Assembly: GCA_041494445.1 (NCBI GenBank)
Contig: JBGQAU010000001.1
Coordinates: 42,065 to 106,064, forward strand
Origin: JAIQFR01 sp041494445
GTDB lineage: Bacteria > Acidobacteriota > Polarisedimenticolia > Polarisedimenticolales > JAIQFR01
DNA length: 64,000 nt
Direction: 5' to 3'
Notes under the pieces: generated by a model
Database searches by the model: none
What the model saw: the letters and a program-made list of their open reading frames with translations, nothing else
Told to the model about the DNA's origin: nothing
In this document: positions 24,477 through 33,266 of the stretch, in pieces
Layout of the letters: every line of letters starts with the position of its first letter
Position numbering within the stretch: position 1 is the stretch's first letter
Made by a program: the position numbers and the translations under genes

Positions 24477-26609
24477 ATGCTCCGCGGGAATCGGCTCACG
24501 AGACCGACGCTCGCCGCGCTGGTGCTGGCCGGAGCGGCTCTCTTCGCCTGCGGCCCGAGCGAGGCCCCGAAAATTCCCGTCTCGTCGGAGACCCAGGCCC
24601 CGCCGCGGTCGGGAAGCCGCCCTCCCGACGTCGTGCTGATCACGATCGACACCCTGCGCTACGACGCCACCGGTTTCTCGGGCGCGGGACGGGTGGAGAC
24701 CCCCGCGTTCGACCGGCTAGCGTCCGAGGGGCGGGCGTTCCCGTCGGCGCACGCGCACGCGGTGATCACGCTCCCGTCGCACGCGTCCATCCTGACCGGC
24801 CTCTATCCGTACGAGCACGGGATCCGGGACAACGCGGGGTTCGTGCTGCGCGAGGACATCCCGACCCTCGCGACGATCCTGAAGGGAGCGGGGTACGCCA
24901 CCGGCGCGTTCGTCTCCTCGTTCACGCTCGACGGGCGGTTCGGACTGAAGCGCGGGTTCGACGTGTACGACGACCGGTGCGAAGGTTTCTCGGGAGACCC
25001 CTCGAGGCTGGCCGAGCGTCCGGGCGACCAGACGGTCGGGCTGGCGATGGCCTGGTGGGAGGCGCACCGTGACGGCCCGCGGTTCCTCTGGGTCCATGTG
25101 TTCACGCCGCACTTCCCGTACGACCCGAGGGAGCCTTTCAAGAGCCGGTACCCCGACGCGCCGTACTACGGCGACGCCGCTCTCGCCGACGACCAGATCC
25201 GGCCTCTGGTGGACGCGCTGGAGCACGTGCGCGACCCGAGCCCGCTCGTCGTGTTCACCGCGGACCACGGCGAGTCGCTCGGCGAGCACGGCGAGAAAAG
25301 CCACGGCGTCTTCTGCTACGAGGCGACGCTCCGGATCCCGCTGGTGCTCTGGTCGCCCGGCCGGATCGCCCCGGGCTCCGACCCGAGGCCCGCGCGGCAC
25401 GTGGACGTCCTGCCGACCGTGCTCGAGATGCTTCGTCTCCCGGCCCCGGCCGGACTTCCCGGACGCTCGCTCCTCGCTTCCGCGGCCGGCGACGCTCCCA
25501 GCTACTTCGAGGCCCTCACCGCGTGGATCAACCGGGGATGGGCTCCGCTGTACGGAAGGATCGAAGGGGGCCGGAAGGCGATCGATCTTCCCGTGCCCGA
25601 GCTGTACGACCTCAAGGCCGACCCCGGCGAGAAGAGGAACCTCGCCCGCACCAGCCCGGCCGTTCAGCGCGAGATCGCCTCCCGCATTCCGGCGGAGGCC
25701 CGCGAGGCGCCGGGTCGCGAGACCCCGAACCAAGAGGTCGTCGAGAAACTGCGGTCCCTGGGATATCTCGCGTCGGGTCCCGCCCCGGCGCCCGCCCGCT
25801 TCGACCTCTCCTCCGACCCTAAGAACCTGATCTTCCTCGACGACGAGGTGAACGACGCGGTGCTGCGCTACCGGAGGGACCGCGACGCCCCGGGAGCGAT
25901 CCGCGCTCTCGAGTCGATCCTCGCGCGGGCCGCCGGCATGGCGAACGTGTACACGCAGCTCGCCCTGATCGAAGCCGAGCAGGGGCAAGTCGAGCGGGCA
26001 CTGTCGGTGCTGAAGAAGGCGGTCTCGACGGGGGTAGGCGGCGAGAAGATGAAGATCCAGCTCGCCCGGGGCTTGAGCCAGGCGGGAAGGGCGGACGAGG
26101 CGTGGGCGGCCCTGTCCGACTGCCTCGACTCGAAGAACCCGGTGACCCAGGAGGCGCTCGGCACCATCGCGGCCTCGCAGGGACGGTACGACGAGGCCCG
26201 GGCGAGGTTCGACAAGGCGCTCACACTGGATCCCACCTACCCCGCCGCGCGCGTGGACCTCGCGGTGCTCCTGATGAACCAGGGGCGAAGGGACGAGGCG
26301 AAGCGGATGCTCGAGCGCGCGCTGTCGGAAAACGCGTACCTCCCGGACGGCTGGAACGCGATGGGGGTGATAAGGGCCCAGGAGGGCGACCTGCGCGGCG
26401 CGGTGGACGCGTGGGAGCGGGCGGTGCGGATCAACCCGAAGCTGACCATCGCCCTCATGAACCTTGCGGTCGCGTCGGAGAAGCTCGGGGATCGCGGGAA
26501 GGCGGTGGCCGCGCTGAGGCGGCTCGTCCCGACGCTGCAAGGAGAGGCACGGCGAAAGGCGGAGGCGAAGCTCCGCTCCCTGGAGCCGAGCGCCCCGGCG
26601 GGGCCTTGA
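24477..26609 (+). CDS. Sulfatase/alkaline-phosphatase-fold lipoprotein with C-terminal TPRs
   Basis: 710 aa from ATG 24477 (713 from ATG 24468). A lipobox-like LFACG near residue 25 predicts a lipoprotein. The alkaline-phosphatase-superfamily domain shows VVLITIDTLRYDATGF (metal Asp), THR-type nucleophile in AVITLPSHASILTGLYPYEHG, and VVFTADHGESLGEHGEKSHG (metal Asp-His). The nucleophile position is Thr, not the Cys/Ser of CxPSR that forms formylglycine, so it is probably a phosphoesterase or phosphotransferase rather than a true sulfatase. Residues ~440-700 hold several TPRs (e.g. ALGTIAASQGRYDEARARFDKALTLDP). Substrate unknown. It is divergent from the deoxyhypusine-synthase-like gene. Confidence 0.85.
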   Translation: MLRGNRLTRPTLAALVLAGAALFACGPSEAPKIPVSSETQAPPRSGSRPPDVVLITIDTLRYDATGFSGAGRVETPAFDRLASEGRAFPSAHAHAVITLPSHASILTGLYPYEHGIRDNAGFVLREDIPTLATILKGAGYATGAFVSSFTLDGRFGLKRGFDVYDDRCEGFSGDPSRLAERPGDQTVGLAMAWWEAHRDGPRFLWVHVFTPHFPYDPREPFKSRYPDAPYYGDAALADDQIRPLVDALEHVRDPSPLVVFTADHGESLGEHGEKSHGVFCYEATLRIPLVLWSPGRIAPGSDPRPARHVDVLPTVLEMLRLPAPAGLPGRSLLASAAGDAPSYFEALTAWINRGWAPLYGRIEGGRKAIDLPVPELYDLKADPGEKRNLARTSPAVQREIASRIPAEAREAPGRETPNQEVVEKLRSLGYLASGPAPAPARFDLSSDPKNLIFLDDEVNDAVLRYRRDRDAPGAIRALESILARAAGMANVYTQLALIEAEQGQVERALSVLKKAVSTGVGGEKMKIQLARGLSQAGRADEAWAALSDCLDSKNPVTQEALGTIAASQGRYDEARARFDKALTLDPTYPAARVDLAVLLMNQGRRDEAKRMLERALSENAYLPDGWNAMGVIRAQEGDLRGAVDAWERAVRINPKLTIALMNLAVASEKLGDRGKAVAALRRLVPTLQGEARRKAEAKLRSLEPSAPAGP

Positions 26610-26702
26610 AGACCCGGGAGAGCGGCTCCGGCCCCGGAGCGGCTATACTTCGGAATCCGCCATTCCTCTAGGAGCGGCGTCCCGCTCCACGGAGAGCCCG
26701 CC

Positions 26703-28532
26703 ATGATCTGTTTCAGCCTGCGCCGTCGCCTCGCGCTCCCGATTCTCCTGGTCGCTCTCGCTCTTCCCGCCGTCGCGGCTCCGGACGGGCCCTCAGCGGC
26801 TCCTCCCACCCCGGACGACGCCCGGAAGTTCATCGAGGCGGCCGAAACCGAGCTGCTCGGCCTGTGGACCGCCGCAGAGCGGGCTTCGTGGGTGGAGTCC
26901 AACTTCATCACCGACGACACGGAGAGGATCGCCGCGGATGCGCACCAGGCGGTGATCGCCGCGACCATGCGGCTCGCATCGGAAGCGAACCTCTACGGCG
27001 GCCTCGATCTCCCGGCCGACGTCGCCAGGAAGATCAAGCTCATCAAGATCTCCCTCGCGCTCGTCGCACCGAGCGATCCGGCCAAGCAGGCGGAGCTGTC
27101 GCAGATCGCGGCCTCGATGGAAGGCGCGTACGGGAAGGGGCGATACTGCCCGCCCGGCAAGGCGTGCATGGACCTGACCGAAATCGAGCCCCGCATGGCC
27201 GTAAGCCGGGACCCCAAGGAGCTCCTCGACCTCTGGACCGGCTGGCACGCCATCGCCCCTCCGCTCCGTCCGAAGTACGAGCGGTTCGTGACCCTCGCGA
27301 ACGAGGGGGCGAGGGAGCTGGGGTTCCCCGACCTCGGCGCCCTCTGGCGCTCCGGCTACGACATGCCTCCCGACAAGTTCGCGAAAGAGGTGGACCGTCT
27401 CTGGGACCAGGTCAGGCCGCTCTACGAGTCCCTCCACTGCTACGTGCGGTCGAAGCTCCAGGAGAAATACGGGAAGGGCCTCGTCCCCGACGGGGAGCCG
27501 ATCCCGGCCCACCTCCTGGGGAACATGTGGGCCCAGGAATGGGGCAACGTCTACGACCTCGTGAAGCCCCCGCCGAAGGACGACTCGGGAGTCGACGTGA
27601 CCGCGCTGCTGCGCGCGAAGCAGATGGACGAGCGGGAGATGGTCCGCTACGGCGAGCGGTTCTTCGCGTCGCTCGGATTCGCCCCGCTCCCCAAGACGTT
27701 CTGGGATCGGTCGCTGTTCACGAAGCCCAGGGACCGGGACGTGGTCTGCCACGCCAGCGCCTGGGACATCGATTGGATGAACGACCTGCGGCTCAAGATG
27801 TGCATCCGGGCCACCGGCGAGGACTTCACCACGATCCACCACGAGCTGGGACACAACTTCTACCAGCGCGCCTACAACCGGCAACCGCCCCTGTTCGCCA
27901 GCGGCGCCCACGACGGGTTCCACGAGGCGATCGGCGACGCCATCGCCCTCTCGATCACTCCCGATTACCTCGTGAAGGTCGGCCTGCTCGACAAGGCGCC
28001 GGCCGCCGGCGGCGACATCGGCCTCCTGCTCCGAATGGCCATGGACAAAGTCGCCTTCCTCCCGTTCGGCCTCCTGGTGGACCAATGGCGGTGGAAGGTA
28101 TTCTCGGGAGAGATCGGCCCCGCGGATTACAACAAATCTTGGTGGGACCTGAGGCGCAGATACCAGGGGGTCGTGCCTCCCGGCGAGCGCACCGAGGCCG
28201 ACTTCGACCCGGGCGCCAAATACCATGTCCCGGCGAACACGCCGTACACGCGGTACTTCCTCGCGGCCATCATGCAGTTCCAGTTCGACCGGGCCATGTG
28301 CGCCGAGGCCGGCTACGTCGGCCCGCTCCACCGCTGCTCGATCTACGGGAACAGGAAGGTCGGCGACAAGCTCAACCGGATGCTCGAGATGGGCCAGTCG
28401 AAACCCTGGCCCGAGGCGCTGTCCGCCCTGACCGGCGAGACGAGGATGGACGCCACGGCCATCCTCGACTACTTCGCGCCGCTCAAGAAGTGGCTCGACG
28501 AGCAGAACGCGGGGAAGGTCTGCGGCTGGTAG
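26703..28532 (+). CDS. Secreted M2 family peptidase (angiotensin-converting-enzyme-like)
   Basis: 609 aa with a signal peptide (residues ~1-26). The zinc-binding HEXXH is at residues 380-384 within IHHELGHNFYQRAY, and the third ligand is Glu408 in GFHEAIGDAIALS. Flanking M2 features include LGNMWAQEWGNVYDLVKP, ERFFASLGFAPLPKTFWDRSLF and the C-terminal WDLRRRYQGVVPP, IMQFQFDRAMC. M2 enzymes are dipeptidyl-carboxypeptidases that release dipeptides from peptide C-termini; the products suit the OPT transporters and M19 dipeptidase in this window. GGAGAGCCCGCC precedes the ATG. It is convergent with the HPr-kinase-like gene, 8 bases apart. Confidence 0.95.
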   Translation: MICFSLRRRLALPILLVALALPAVAAPDGPSAAPPTPDDARKFIEAAETELLGLWTAAERASWVESNFITDDTERIAADAHQAVIAATMRLASEANLYGGLDLPADVARKIKLIKISLALVAPSDPAKQAELSQIAASMEGAYGKGRYCPPGKACMDLTEIEPRMAVSRDPKELLDLWTGWHAIAPPLRPKYERFVTLANEGARELGFPDLGALWRSGYDMPPDKFAKEVDRLWDQVRPLYESLHCYVRSKLQEKYGKGLVPDGEPIPAHLLGNMWAQEWGNVYDLVKPPPKDDSGVDVTALLRAKQMDEREMVRYGERFFASLGFAPLPKTFWDRSLFTKPRDRDVVCHASAWDIDWMNDLRLKMCIRATGEDFTTIHHELGHNFYQRAYNRQPPLFASGAHDGFHEAIGDAIALSITPDYLVKVGLLDKAPAAGGDIGLLLRMAMDKVAFLPFGLLVDQWRWKVFSGEIGPADYNKSWWDLRRRYQGVVPPGERTEADFDPGAKYHVPANTPYTRYFLAAIMQFQFDRAMCAEAGYVGPLHRCSIYGNRKVGDKLNRMLEMGQSKPWPEALSALTGETRMDATAILDYFAPLKKWLDEQNAGKVCGW

Positions 28533-28540
28533 CGGTCGGT

Positions 28541-29428
28541 CTATTCCAGGAGGTCCCAGAAATCCGGCGCCTTGCGGAAGTGGAGGTGCGCGAAGACCGC
28601 GCCCCCGATGTAGCGCCGCACGTGCTCCAGAACCGACTCCGACAGGTCGGGCATCGCCCACGGGAACGCGGCGCAGCCCATGAGAGAGGCCGCCGCGATC
28701 GTCGGCGCGACCGGTTCGAGCCTCGGCTCGGCGGCCTGGTAGAGGCGCCAGATCCCGGCCACGGGGAATAGATCCTCCCGGGACTTGGGGGGGGCCTTCT
28801 CGCTGCTGTCGAACGGCAGCGCCGGCGTCAGCCATCCGGGCTCGCCGGGTACCAGCACCGCGAAGTCGTCTCCCAGGCTCCGGGACGGAGCGGACAGCGC
28901 CACCGCGGTGCTCTTCCCCGAGCGGGAAGGGCCCGTGAACACGTAGGCCCGGCCCTCCCGGAGCACTCCCGCGCCATGCAGGGCGAATCCGCCGGCCTCC
29001 GCGGCCATTCTCGCGAGCGCGTAGCGGGCCACGTTCTCCACGATCCGCTCCACCGGCTCGTCCGGCTCGTCCGCGAGGGCGAACCGCCACGTGCCTCCTT
29101 CCGCGTCCGGGGCAAGGGCGAAATGGTACGAGCGGACCACCGGCACGCCGCGCTCGAGTGTCCCCTCGATCCGGTACCGTTCGAACGCTCGCCAGTGAGG
29201 GAGCCACAGGGACTCTCCCTCGCCCCGCACGACTCGGACGACCCGCGCCGACGGGGCCTCGCGCGTCGGCACGACGAACCCCTCCCACCGCCGCGCGAGG
29301 GCATCGGCGAGGCCGTCGTCGAGACCGTCGAGGACGAGGCGGAACTCGCCGAGCGCCAGCGCGAGCGAGCGCTCGCCCCGCGGGTGGTCGAGGGAACGCA
29401 GCGTGTCGAGCAGGCCGATCTCCGGCAT
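28541..29428 (-). CDS. HPr-kinase-like P-loop protein
   Basis: 295 aa. A Walker A motif GPSRSGKST at residues 166-174 follows FALHGAGVLREGRAYVFT, and a GDD at 186-188 could be the metal-binding acidic pair. This arrangement (HGAG-x-GPSxSGKST-x-GDD) is found in HprK-related kinases that lack the N-terminal HprK domain. The N-terminal ~140 residues are not recognised. An ATG at 29428 is used; a TAGACT box lies ten bases upstream on the same strand and there is no SD, so the leader would be very short. It is divergent from the MocA-like gene. Substrate unknown; no HPr, PqqD or peptide-maturation gene is adjacent. Confidence 0.65.
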   Translation of the reverse strand: MPEIGLLDTLRSLDHPRGERSLALALGEFRLVLDGLDDGLADALARRWEGFVVPTREAPSARVVRVVRGEGESLWLPHWRAFERYRIEGTLERGVPVVRSYHFALAPDAEGGTWRFALADEPDEPVERIVENVARYALARMAAEAGGFALHGAGVLREGRAYVFTGPSRSGKSTAVALSAPSRSLGDDFAVLVPGEPGWLTPALPFDSSEKAPPKSREDLFPVAGIWRLYQAAEPRLEPVAPTIAAASLMGCAAFPWAMPDLSESVLEHVRRYIGGAVFAHLHFRKAPDFWDLLE

Positions 29429-29510
29429 GGCGCCGCGTAGTCTATCAATCCGGCGGAGGCCGCTCAATTCGGGAAAACGGGGTAATCTCTTCCCGCACCG
29501 CGGAGGAGCC

Positions 29511-30107
29511 ATGGTGGGCGCAATCGTCCTCGCCGCCGGAAGATCGGAGCGGATGGGAAGGCCCAAGCCGCTCCTCCCCTGCCGCGGCTCCACGTTTCTG
29601 GGCACCGTTCTAGCAACCCTCGCCCGGACGCGGGTCGGCGCGGTGCGGGTCGTCCTCGGCCACGGCGCCGAGGATATCCGCGGGGTGGTCGACATCCCGG
29701 ACGGAGGCGTGGCGATCAACCCGAAGCCGGACCGCGGGATGCTGTCCTCGTTGCGCTGCGGGATCGCGGCGTTGCCGCCGGGCGTCACCGCGTTCCTGGT
29801 CTGGCCGGTGGACCACCCGCTCGTCGAGGCCGGAACCGTGGACCGGCTGATCGAAGCACTCGAGGCATCGGGCGCCCCCCTCGCGATCCCTATCCGCGCC
29901 GGCCGCCGCGGCCACCCCGCGCTGTTTTCGATCGGGCTCGCCACGGAGATCGAGGCCGCGCCAGAAAACGAGGGGGCGCGCGCAGTGGTGCGCGCGCACG
30001 CCGGGGATCTCATCGAGGTCCCGGTGAACGACCGGGGCGTCGTGACCGGCATCGACACTCCCGAGGGGTACGCCGCGGCATTCGGGCGGCCGCCCGTGGG
30101 AGAATGA
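29511..30107 (+). CDS. MocA/MobA-like nucleotidyltransferase
   Basis: 198 aa. It opens with the nucleotide-binding signature VGAIVLAAGRSERMGRPKPLLP and has INPKPDRGMLSSLRCGI and VWPVDHPLVEAGTVDRLIEAL, then IPIRAGRRGHPALFS, matching the MocA (molybdenum cofactor cytidylyl- or guanylyltransferase) group. It would attach CMP or GMP to molybdopterin in the cytoplasm; sugar-nucleotide synthesis is the alternative. The ATG at 29511 has GGAGGAGCC. The cupin gene starts 17 bases after its stop, with an ATG also overlapping the stop. The modABC transporter 6 kb away fits a need for molybdate, though no molybdoenzyme is in the window. Confidence 0.82.
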   Translation: MVGAIVLAAGRSERMGRPKPLLPCRGSTFLGTVLATLARTRVGAVRVVLGHGAEDIRGVVDIPDGGVAINPKPDRGMLSSLRCGIAALPPGVTAFLVWPVDHPLVEAGTVDRLIEALEASGAPLAIPIRAGRRGHPALFSIGLATEIEAAPENEGARAVVRAHAGDLIEVPVNDRGVVTGIDTPEGYAAAFGRPPVGE

Positions 30108-30124
30108 CTCGCGGAGGAACGCCG

Positions 30125-30400
30125 ATGAGCGAGATCGAGGTGGAGAAGGGACCGGCGGCCGAGACGCTCGGGAAACTCGGGGTCATGGGGTGGCCGATCT
30201 GGACCAAGGAGGTCTCGACGTTCCCCTGGAGCTACGACGAGCCGGAGACCTGCTACTTCCTGGAAGGCGAGGTGGTCGTCACCCCCGACGGCGGGAGTCC
30301 GGTCAGGGTGGGAAAGGGCGACCTCGTCACGTTTCCGTCCGGCATGTCCTGCACCTGGGACGTGAAGAAGCCGGTGCGGAAGCACTGCCGCTTCGGATAG
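30125..30400 (+). CDS. Small cupin-domain protein (DUF861/EutQ-like)
   Basis: 91 aa, a single cupin barrel. The segments WTKEVSTFPWSYDEPETCYFLEGEVVVTPDGG and VRVGKGDLVTFPSGMSCTWDVKKPVRKH match the small (S)-ureidoglycine aminohydrolase-like cupins. The usual metal histidines are largely replaced (E and C in ETCYFLEGE), so enzyme activity is doubtful. The ATG at 30125 has GGAGGAACG; an ATG at 30104 that overlaps the previous stop is less likely. It lies directly after the MocA-like gene and is probably co-transcribed. Role unknown. Confidence 0.8.
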   Translation: MSEIEVEKGPAAETLGKLGVMGWPIWTKEVSTFPWSYDEPETCYFLEGEVVVTPDGGSPVRVGKGDLVTFPSGMSCTWDVKKPVRKHCRFG

Positions 30401-30444
30401 CGCGGCGGCTTGAATCACCGGAGCGAACGGCGGATCATGGGGCC

Positions 30445-31011
30445 ATGAGAGGCCGCGCCGTCGCGATCCTGTTTGCCGCCGCCGTCGTCGCGGGCTGCTC
30501 CGGGTCCGGCCAAACACCGGAGCAACGCACCGTCGAGGACCACGAGCGAGGCTACCGCTTCGTCCTCCCCCCCGGTTGGCGAACGTTCGGCTGGGAGGCC
30601 CGCTCCTCCTCCGGGAGCCTCCTCACCATCGACGTCCACTCGCTGATCGGCGCCGACGCGAAGTTCGTCGCCGGCCTCCCGCAATCCGTCGTCCCGCAGC
30701 TCGAGGCCTGGACGCTCTACTACTTCAGCGTCGTGGACAAGCCCGTGAGTCGCGGAACGACCGTGGGAGGCGCGTCGGCGCTCGAGGTGGTCTACCCGAC
30801 CCGAATCCGCGCCCAGGACCCGCCCTCACGCGCCGAGTACTGGGTCGTGCGGAACGGGTCGCTCCTTTACATCCTTCGCGCGACCTACCCCGGCGGGCGC
30901 GCCGACGCCGACGGTCCCGCGGTGCGCGACCTGCTGGCGTCCTGGAAATTTCTCGAGGCCACCGCGCCGGGCGCCAAGCCCATCGGCACGACTCCCCCGC
31001 CTCGTTCCTGA
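30445..31011 (+). CDS. Predicted lipoprotein of unknown function
   Basis: 188 aa. The N-terminus MRGRAVAILFAAAVVAGCSG is a clear lipoprotein signal with the lipobox AGC. The mature part (RGYRFVLPPGWRTFGWEARSSSG, AEYWVVRNGSLLYILRATYP, DLLASWKFL) resembles the PsbP/Mog1-like fold of small bacterial lipoproteins in pattern (a 'YRFVLPPGW' strand and a final 'ASWKF' strand). This is inferred by pattern only. It is convergent with the second OPT transporter, 14 bases apart. Confidence 0.7.
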   Translation: MRGRAVAILFAAAVVAGCSGSGQTPEQRTVEDHERGYRFVLPPGWRTFGWEARSSSGSLLTIDVHSLIGADAKFVAGLPQSVVPQLEAWTLYYFSVVDKPVSRGTTVGGASALEVVYPTRIRAQDPPSRAEYWVVRNGSLLYILRATYPGGRADADGPAVRDLLASWKFLEATAPGAKPIGTTPPPRS

Positions 31012-31025
31012 GGCCCCTCCGACCC

Positions 31026-33089
31026 CTACATCACCGCGGTGGGCGGCGCCGGCTCGTCGGCCGCGCCGGCCTTCTTGAGCGGCACGAACACCATGTAAAG
31101 GGCCAGGACCGCGAACACGGCCAGCGCGAGCCATCCCGTCACCGGACCGAAAGCCGGCAGCGCCGGGAACGTGGGTCCCCGTTTCATCTGGTCCTTGACG
31201 AACACCACCGCCGCGATGACCAGGCCCATCAGCGCCTCGCCGGCGATCAACCCCGACGCGGCGAGGATGCCGGCGTTCTCCACCCGCGCCTTCTGCGCGT
31301 CGTTGTACTTCCGCTTCATGGCGACTTTCTCCACGATCCCCTTGATGAGCCCGCCGACGAAGATCGCGAAGGTGGTCTCGAGCGGGAGGTACATCCCGAC
31401 GGAAAAGAGCATCGGGCTCCGCACCTTCACCAGGATCATCGAGATCCCCATGGCGATGCCGACGATCACCAGCGGCCACGCCATCTCGCCGCCGACGATC
31501 CCCTGGGAGAGGGCCGCCATGAGCCCTGCCTGCGGGGCTGAAAGGTTCGGTCCACCGAAGCCGCCGTTCGCCGGGTTCTGCGCCAGGTCGGAGTTGTGCA
31601 GGACGTAGAGCGGGAAGAACATCACGAGACCGGCGATGATCACGCCGAAGATGTCCCCGACCTGCATCTTCCAGGGCGTGCCGCCGAGAATGTGCCCGAC
31701 CTTGAGGTCCTGGAGCATCTCGCCGGCGACCGCCGCCGAGACGCAGCCGATCGCCGCGACCCCCAGCACCGCGGCGACCCCCTGGGTGCCCTTCGCGCCC
31801 ACGATGACCATGGTCAGGGCCGCGACGATCGTGGTCGCCAGCGTCAGGCCGGAGATCGGGTTGTTGGACGAGCCGATCATGCCGACCAGGTTCCCCGACA
31901 CGGCGGCGAAGAAGAACCCCGTGATGAGCATCACGATCGCGGCGAGGATGGCCGCGGGCAGGGCCTTCGTGAAGTAGAAGTAGAGGGCGACCATCAGCAC
32001 GAACACCGCGATGATCCCGAAGCCGACGAACTTGAGGTTCATGTCCCGCTCGGTCCGCTCGGTCGCCGCCGCCGCCGTGGCCGACGCCCTGACGTCCGCG
32101 ATGCTCCTCTTGAGGCCGGCGATCAGGTTCTTGCGCATGCGCCAGAGGGTGAAGCAGGCGCCCACGAGCATCCCGCCCACCGCGATCGGCCGGACGATCC
32201 TCCGATAGACTCCTGCGGTGAGAGCGGCCCAGTCGCCGCCGTACTGGTCGATCTGGGTCGGGCCGAGAAAGTAGACGAGGAGCGGGACGAACAGCCCCCA
32301 CGCGAGCAGGCCGCCGGCGAAGTTCAAGGCGCCCAGCTCGGGTCCGATGATGTACCCGACACCGAGGTAGGCCGGCGTCGCCGCCGGCGCGGTGACGGTG
32401 GTGATGCCCCCGGCCGCGACCGTCTTGTCGCCGGCCAGCCGGACGAATCCGTCCTTGAGGCGCCCGACGCCCAGCTGGAACCGGTTGACGGCGTAATAGA
32501 TGCCGAGACCGTCGAACGTCTCGGAGTCGGTCCTGCCCAGGAGCCGGATCAAGGCGCCGACCCCCATGGCCTGGAACAGCTGGATCGCCGCCGCCGCCCC
32601 GCGCTGCCCGGCCTTGTGGATCTCGCCCGCCGCCACCGACTCCGGGAACGGCAGGGTCGGGTCCTCGACCATCACTCTACGGAGGATCGTGACGAACAGG
32701 ATCCCCAGGATGCCGCCGAGGATCATCAGGGCGGAGGCGGTCAAGTACTCGCTCAGCTGGCTGGGGCCCGGCTTGAACTTCCAGATCTGAAGCATGACGA
32801 ACGCGGGGATGGTGAAGATCGCCCCCGCCGCCACGGACTCGCCGATGGATCCGACGGTCCTCGCGAAGTTTTCCTCCAGGATCGAGCCCTTGAACAGCTT
32901 GAGCACCGCCATCCCGATCACGGCCGCGGGGTAGGTGGCCGCAATCGTCATGCCGGCCTTGAGGCCCAGGTAGGCGTTCGCCGCCCCCAGGATCACGCAC
33001 ATGATCAGCCCGAGGACGAGCGCCCGGAGCGTGAACTCGCGCATGTCGGTGTTGGGCGGCACGAACGGCTTGTGAGGCGTCTCGCTCAT
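31026..33089 (-). CDS. OPT family oligopeptide transporter (second copy)
   Basis: 687 aa, with hydrophobic segments throughout. Family signatures: LRALVLGLIMCVILGAANAYLGLKAGMTIAATYPAAVIGM, LPFPESVAAGEI, LGVGYIIGPELGALNFAGGLLAWGLFVPL, GSSNNPISGLTLATTIVAAL, AGEMLQDLKVGHILGGTPWKMQ and PMLFSVGMYLPLETTFAIFVGGLIKG. It is a distant paralogue of the OPT gene at 12306, about equally long. ATG at 33089 has AAGGAGACC; an upstream GTG-type extension is rejected. It would import peptides; the M19 dipeptidase gene lies just upstream on the same strand, separated by an inverted repeat element. Confidence 0.92.
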   Translation of the reverse strand: MSETPHKPFVPPNTDMREFTLRALVLGLIMCVILGAANAYLGLKAGMTIAATYPAAVIGMAVLKLFKGSILEENFARTVGSIGESVAAGAIFTIPAFVMLQIWKFKPGPSQLSEYLTASALMILGGILGILFVTILRRVMVEDPTLPFPESVAAGEIHKAGQRGAAAAIQLFQAMGVGALIRLLGRTDSETFDGLGIYYAVNRFQLGVGRLKDGFVRLAGDKTVAAGGITTVTAPAATPAYLGVGYIIGPELGALNFAGGLLAWGLFVPLLVYFLGPTQIDQYGGDWAALTAGVYRRIVRPIAVGGMLVGACFTLWRMRKNLIAGLKRSIADVRASATAAAATERTERDMNLKFVGFGIIAVFVLMVALYFYFTKALPAAILAAIVMLITGFFFAAVSGNLVGMIGSSNNPISGLTLATTIVAALTMVIVGAKGTQGVAAVLGVAAIGCVSAAVAGEMLQDLKVGHILGGTPWKMQVGDIFGVIIAGLVMFFPLYVLHNSDLAQNPANGGFGGPNLSAPQAGLMAALSQGIVGGEMAWPLVIVGIAMGISMILVKVRSPMLFSVGMYLPLETTFAIFVGGLIKGIVEKVAMKRKYNDAQKARVENAGILAASGLIAGEALMGLVIAAVVFVKDQMKRGPTFPALPAFGPVTGWLALAVFAVLALYMVFVPLKKAGAADEPAPPTAVM

Positions 33090-33172
33090 GAGGTCTCCTT
33101 CGCCCTGCGCTTCGGCGCGCACCGTCCCGACCCCGGCCGGGGCGCCGACGGAACCGGGATTCTACTTCAAAA

Positions 33173-33266
33173 CGGGGTCAGAGCTTGATTCTTGCCTCGC
33201 CGAGACGAGGCAGCGGGCCCGCTCGCCGATTCGAGCCAAAGGGGCAAGAATCAAGCTCTGACCCCG
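33173..33266. repeat. 24-base perfect inverted repeat element beside a stop codon
   Basis: Arms at 33173-33196 and 33243-33266 are perfect inverted copies, each starting CGGGGTCAGAGCTTGATTC on its outer side. The 46-base centre contains a smaller hairpin (CCTCG/CGAGG). The element ends exactly next to the TGA of the dipeptidase gene (33267-33269). A shorter palindrome with the same CGGGGTCAGA core lies one base after another stop codon at 58145-58159. The form is like a MITE or a REP/IS200-type palindrome, and it could also act as a transcription terminator, though it lacks a T-run. Confidence 0.65.

Noticed and set aside
26625..26640. Hairpin GCTCCGG-CC-CCGGAGC after the sulfatase-like gene
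   Set aside because: The loop is only two bases and there is no T-run, so it is weak evidence for a terminator in such GC-rich DNA.
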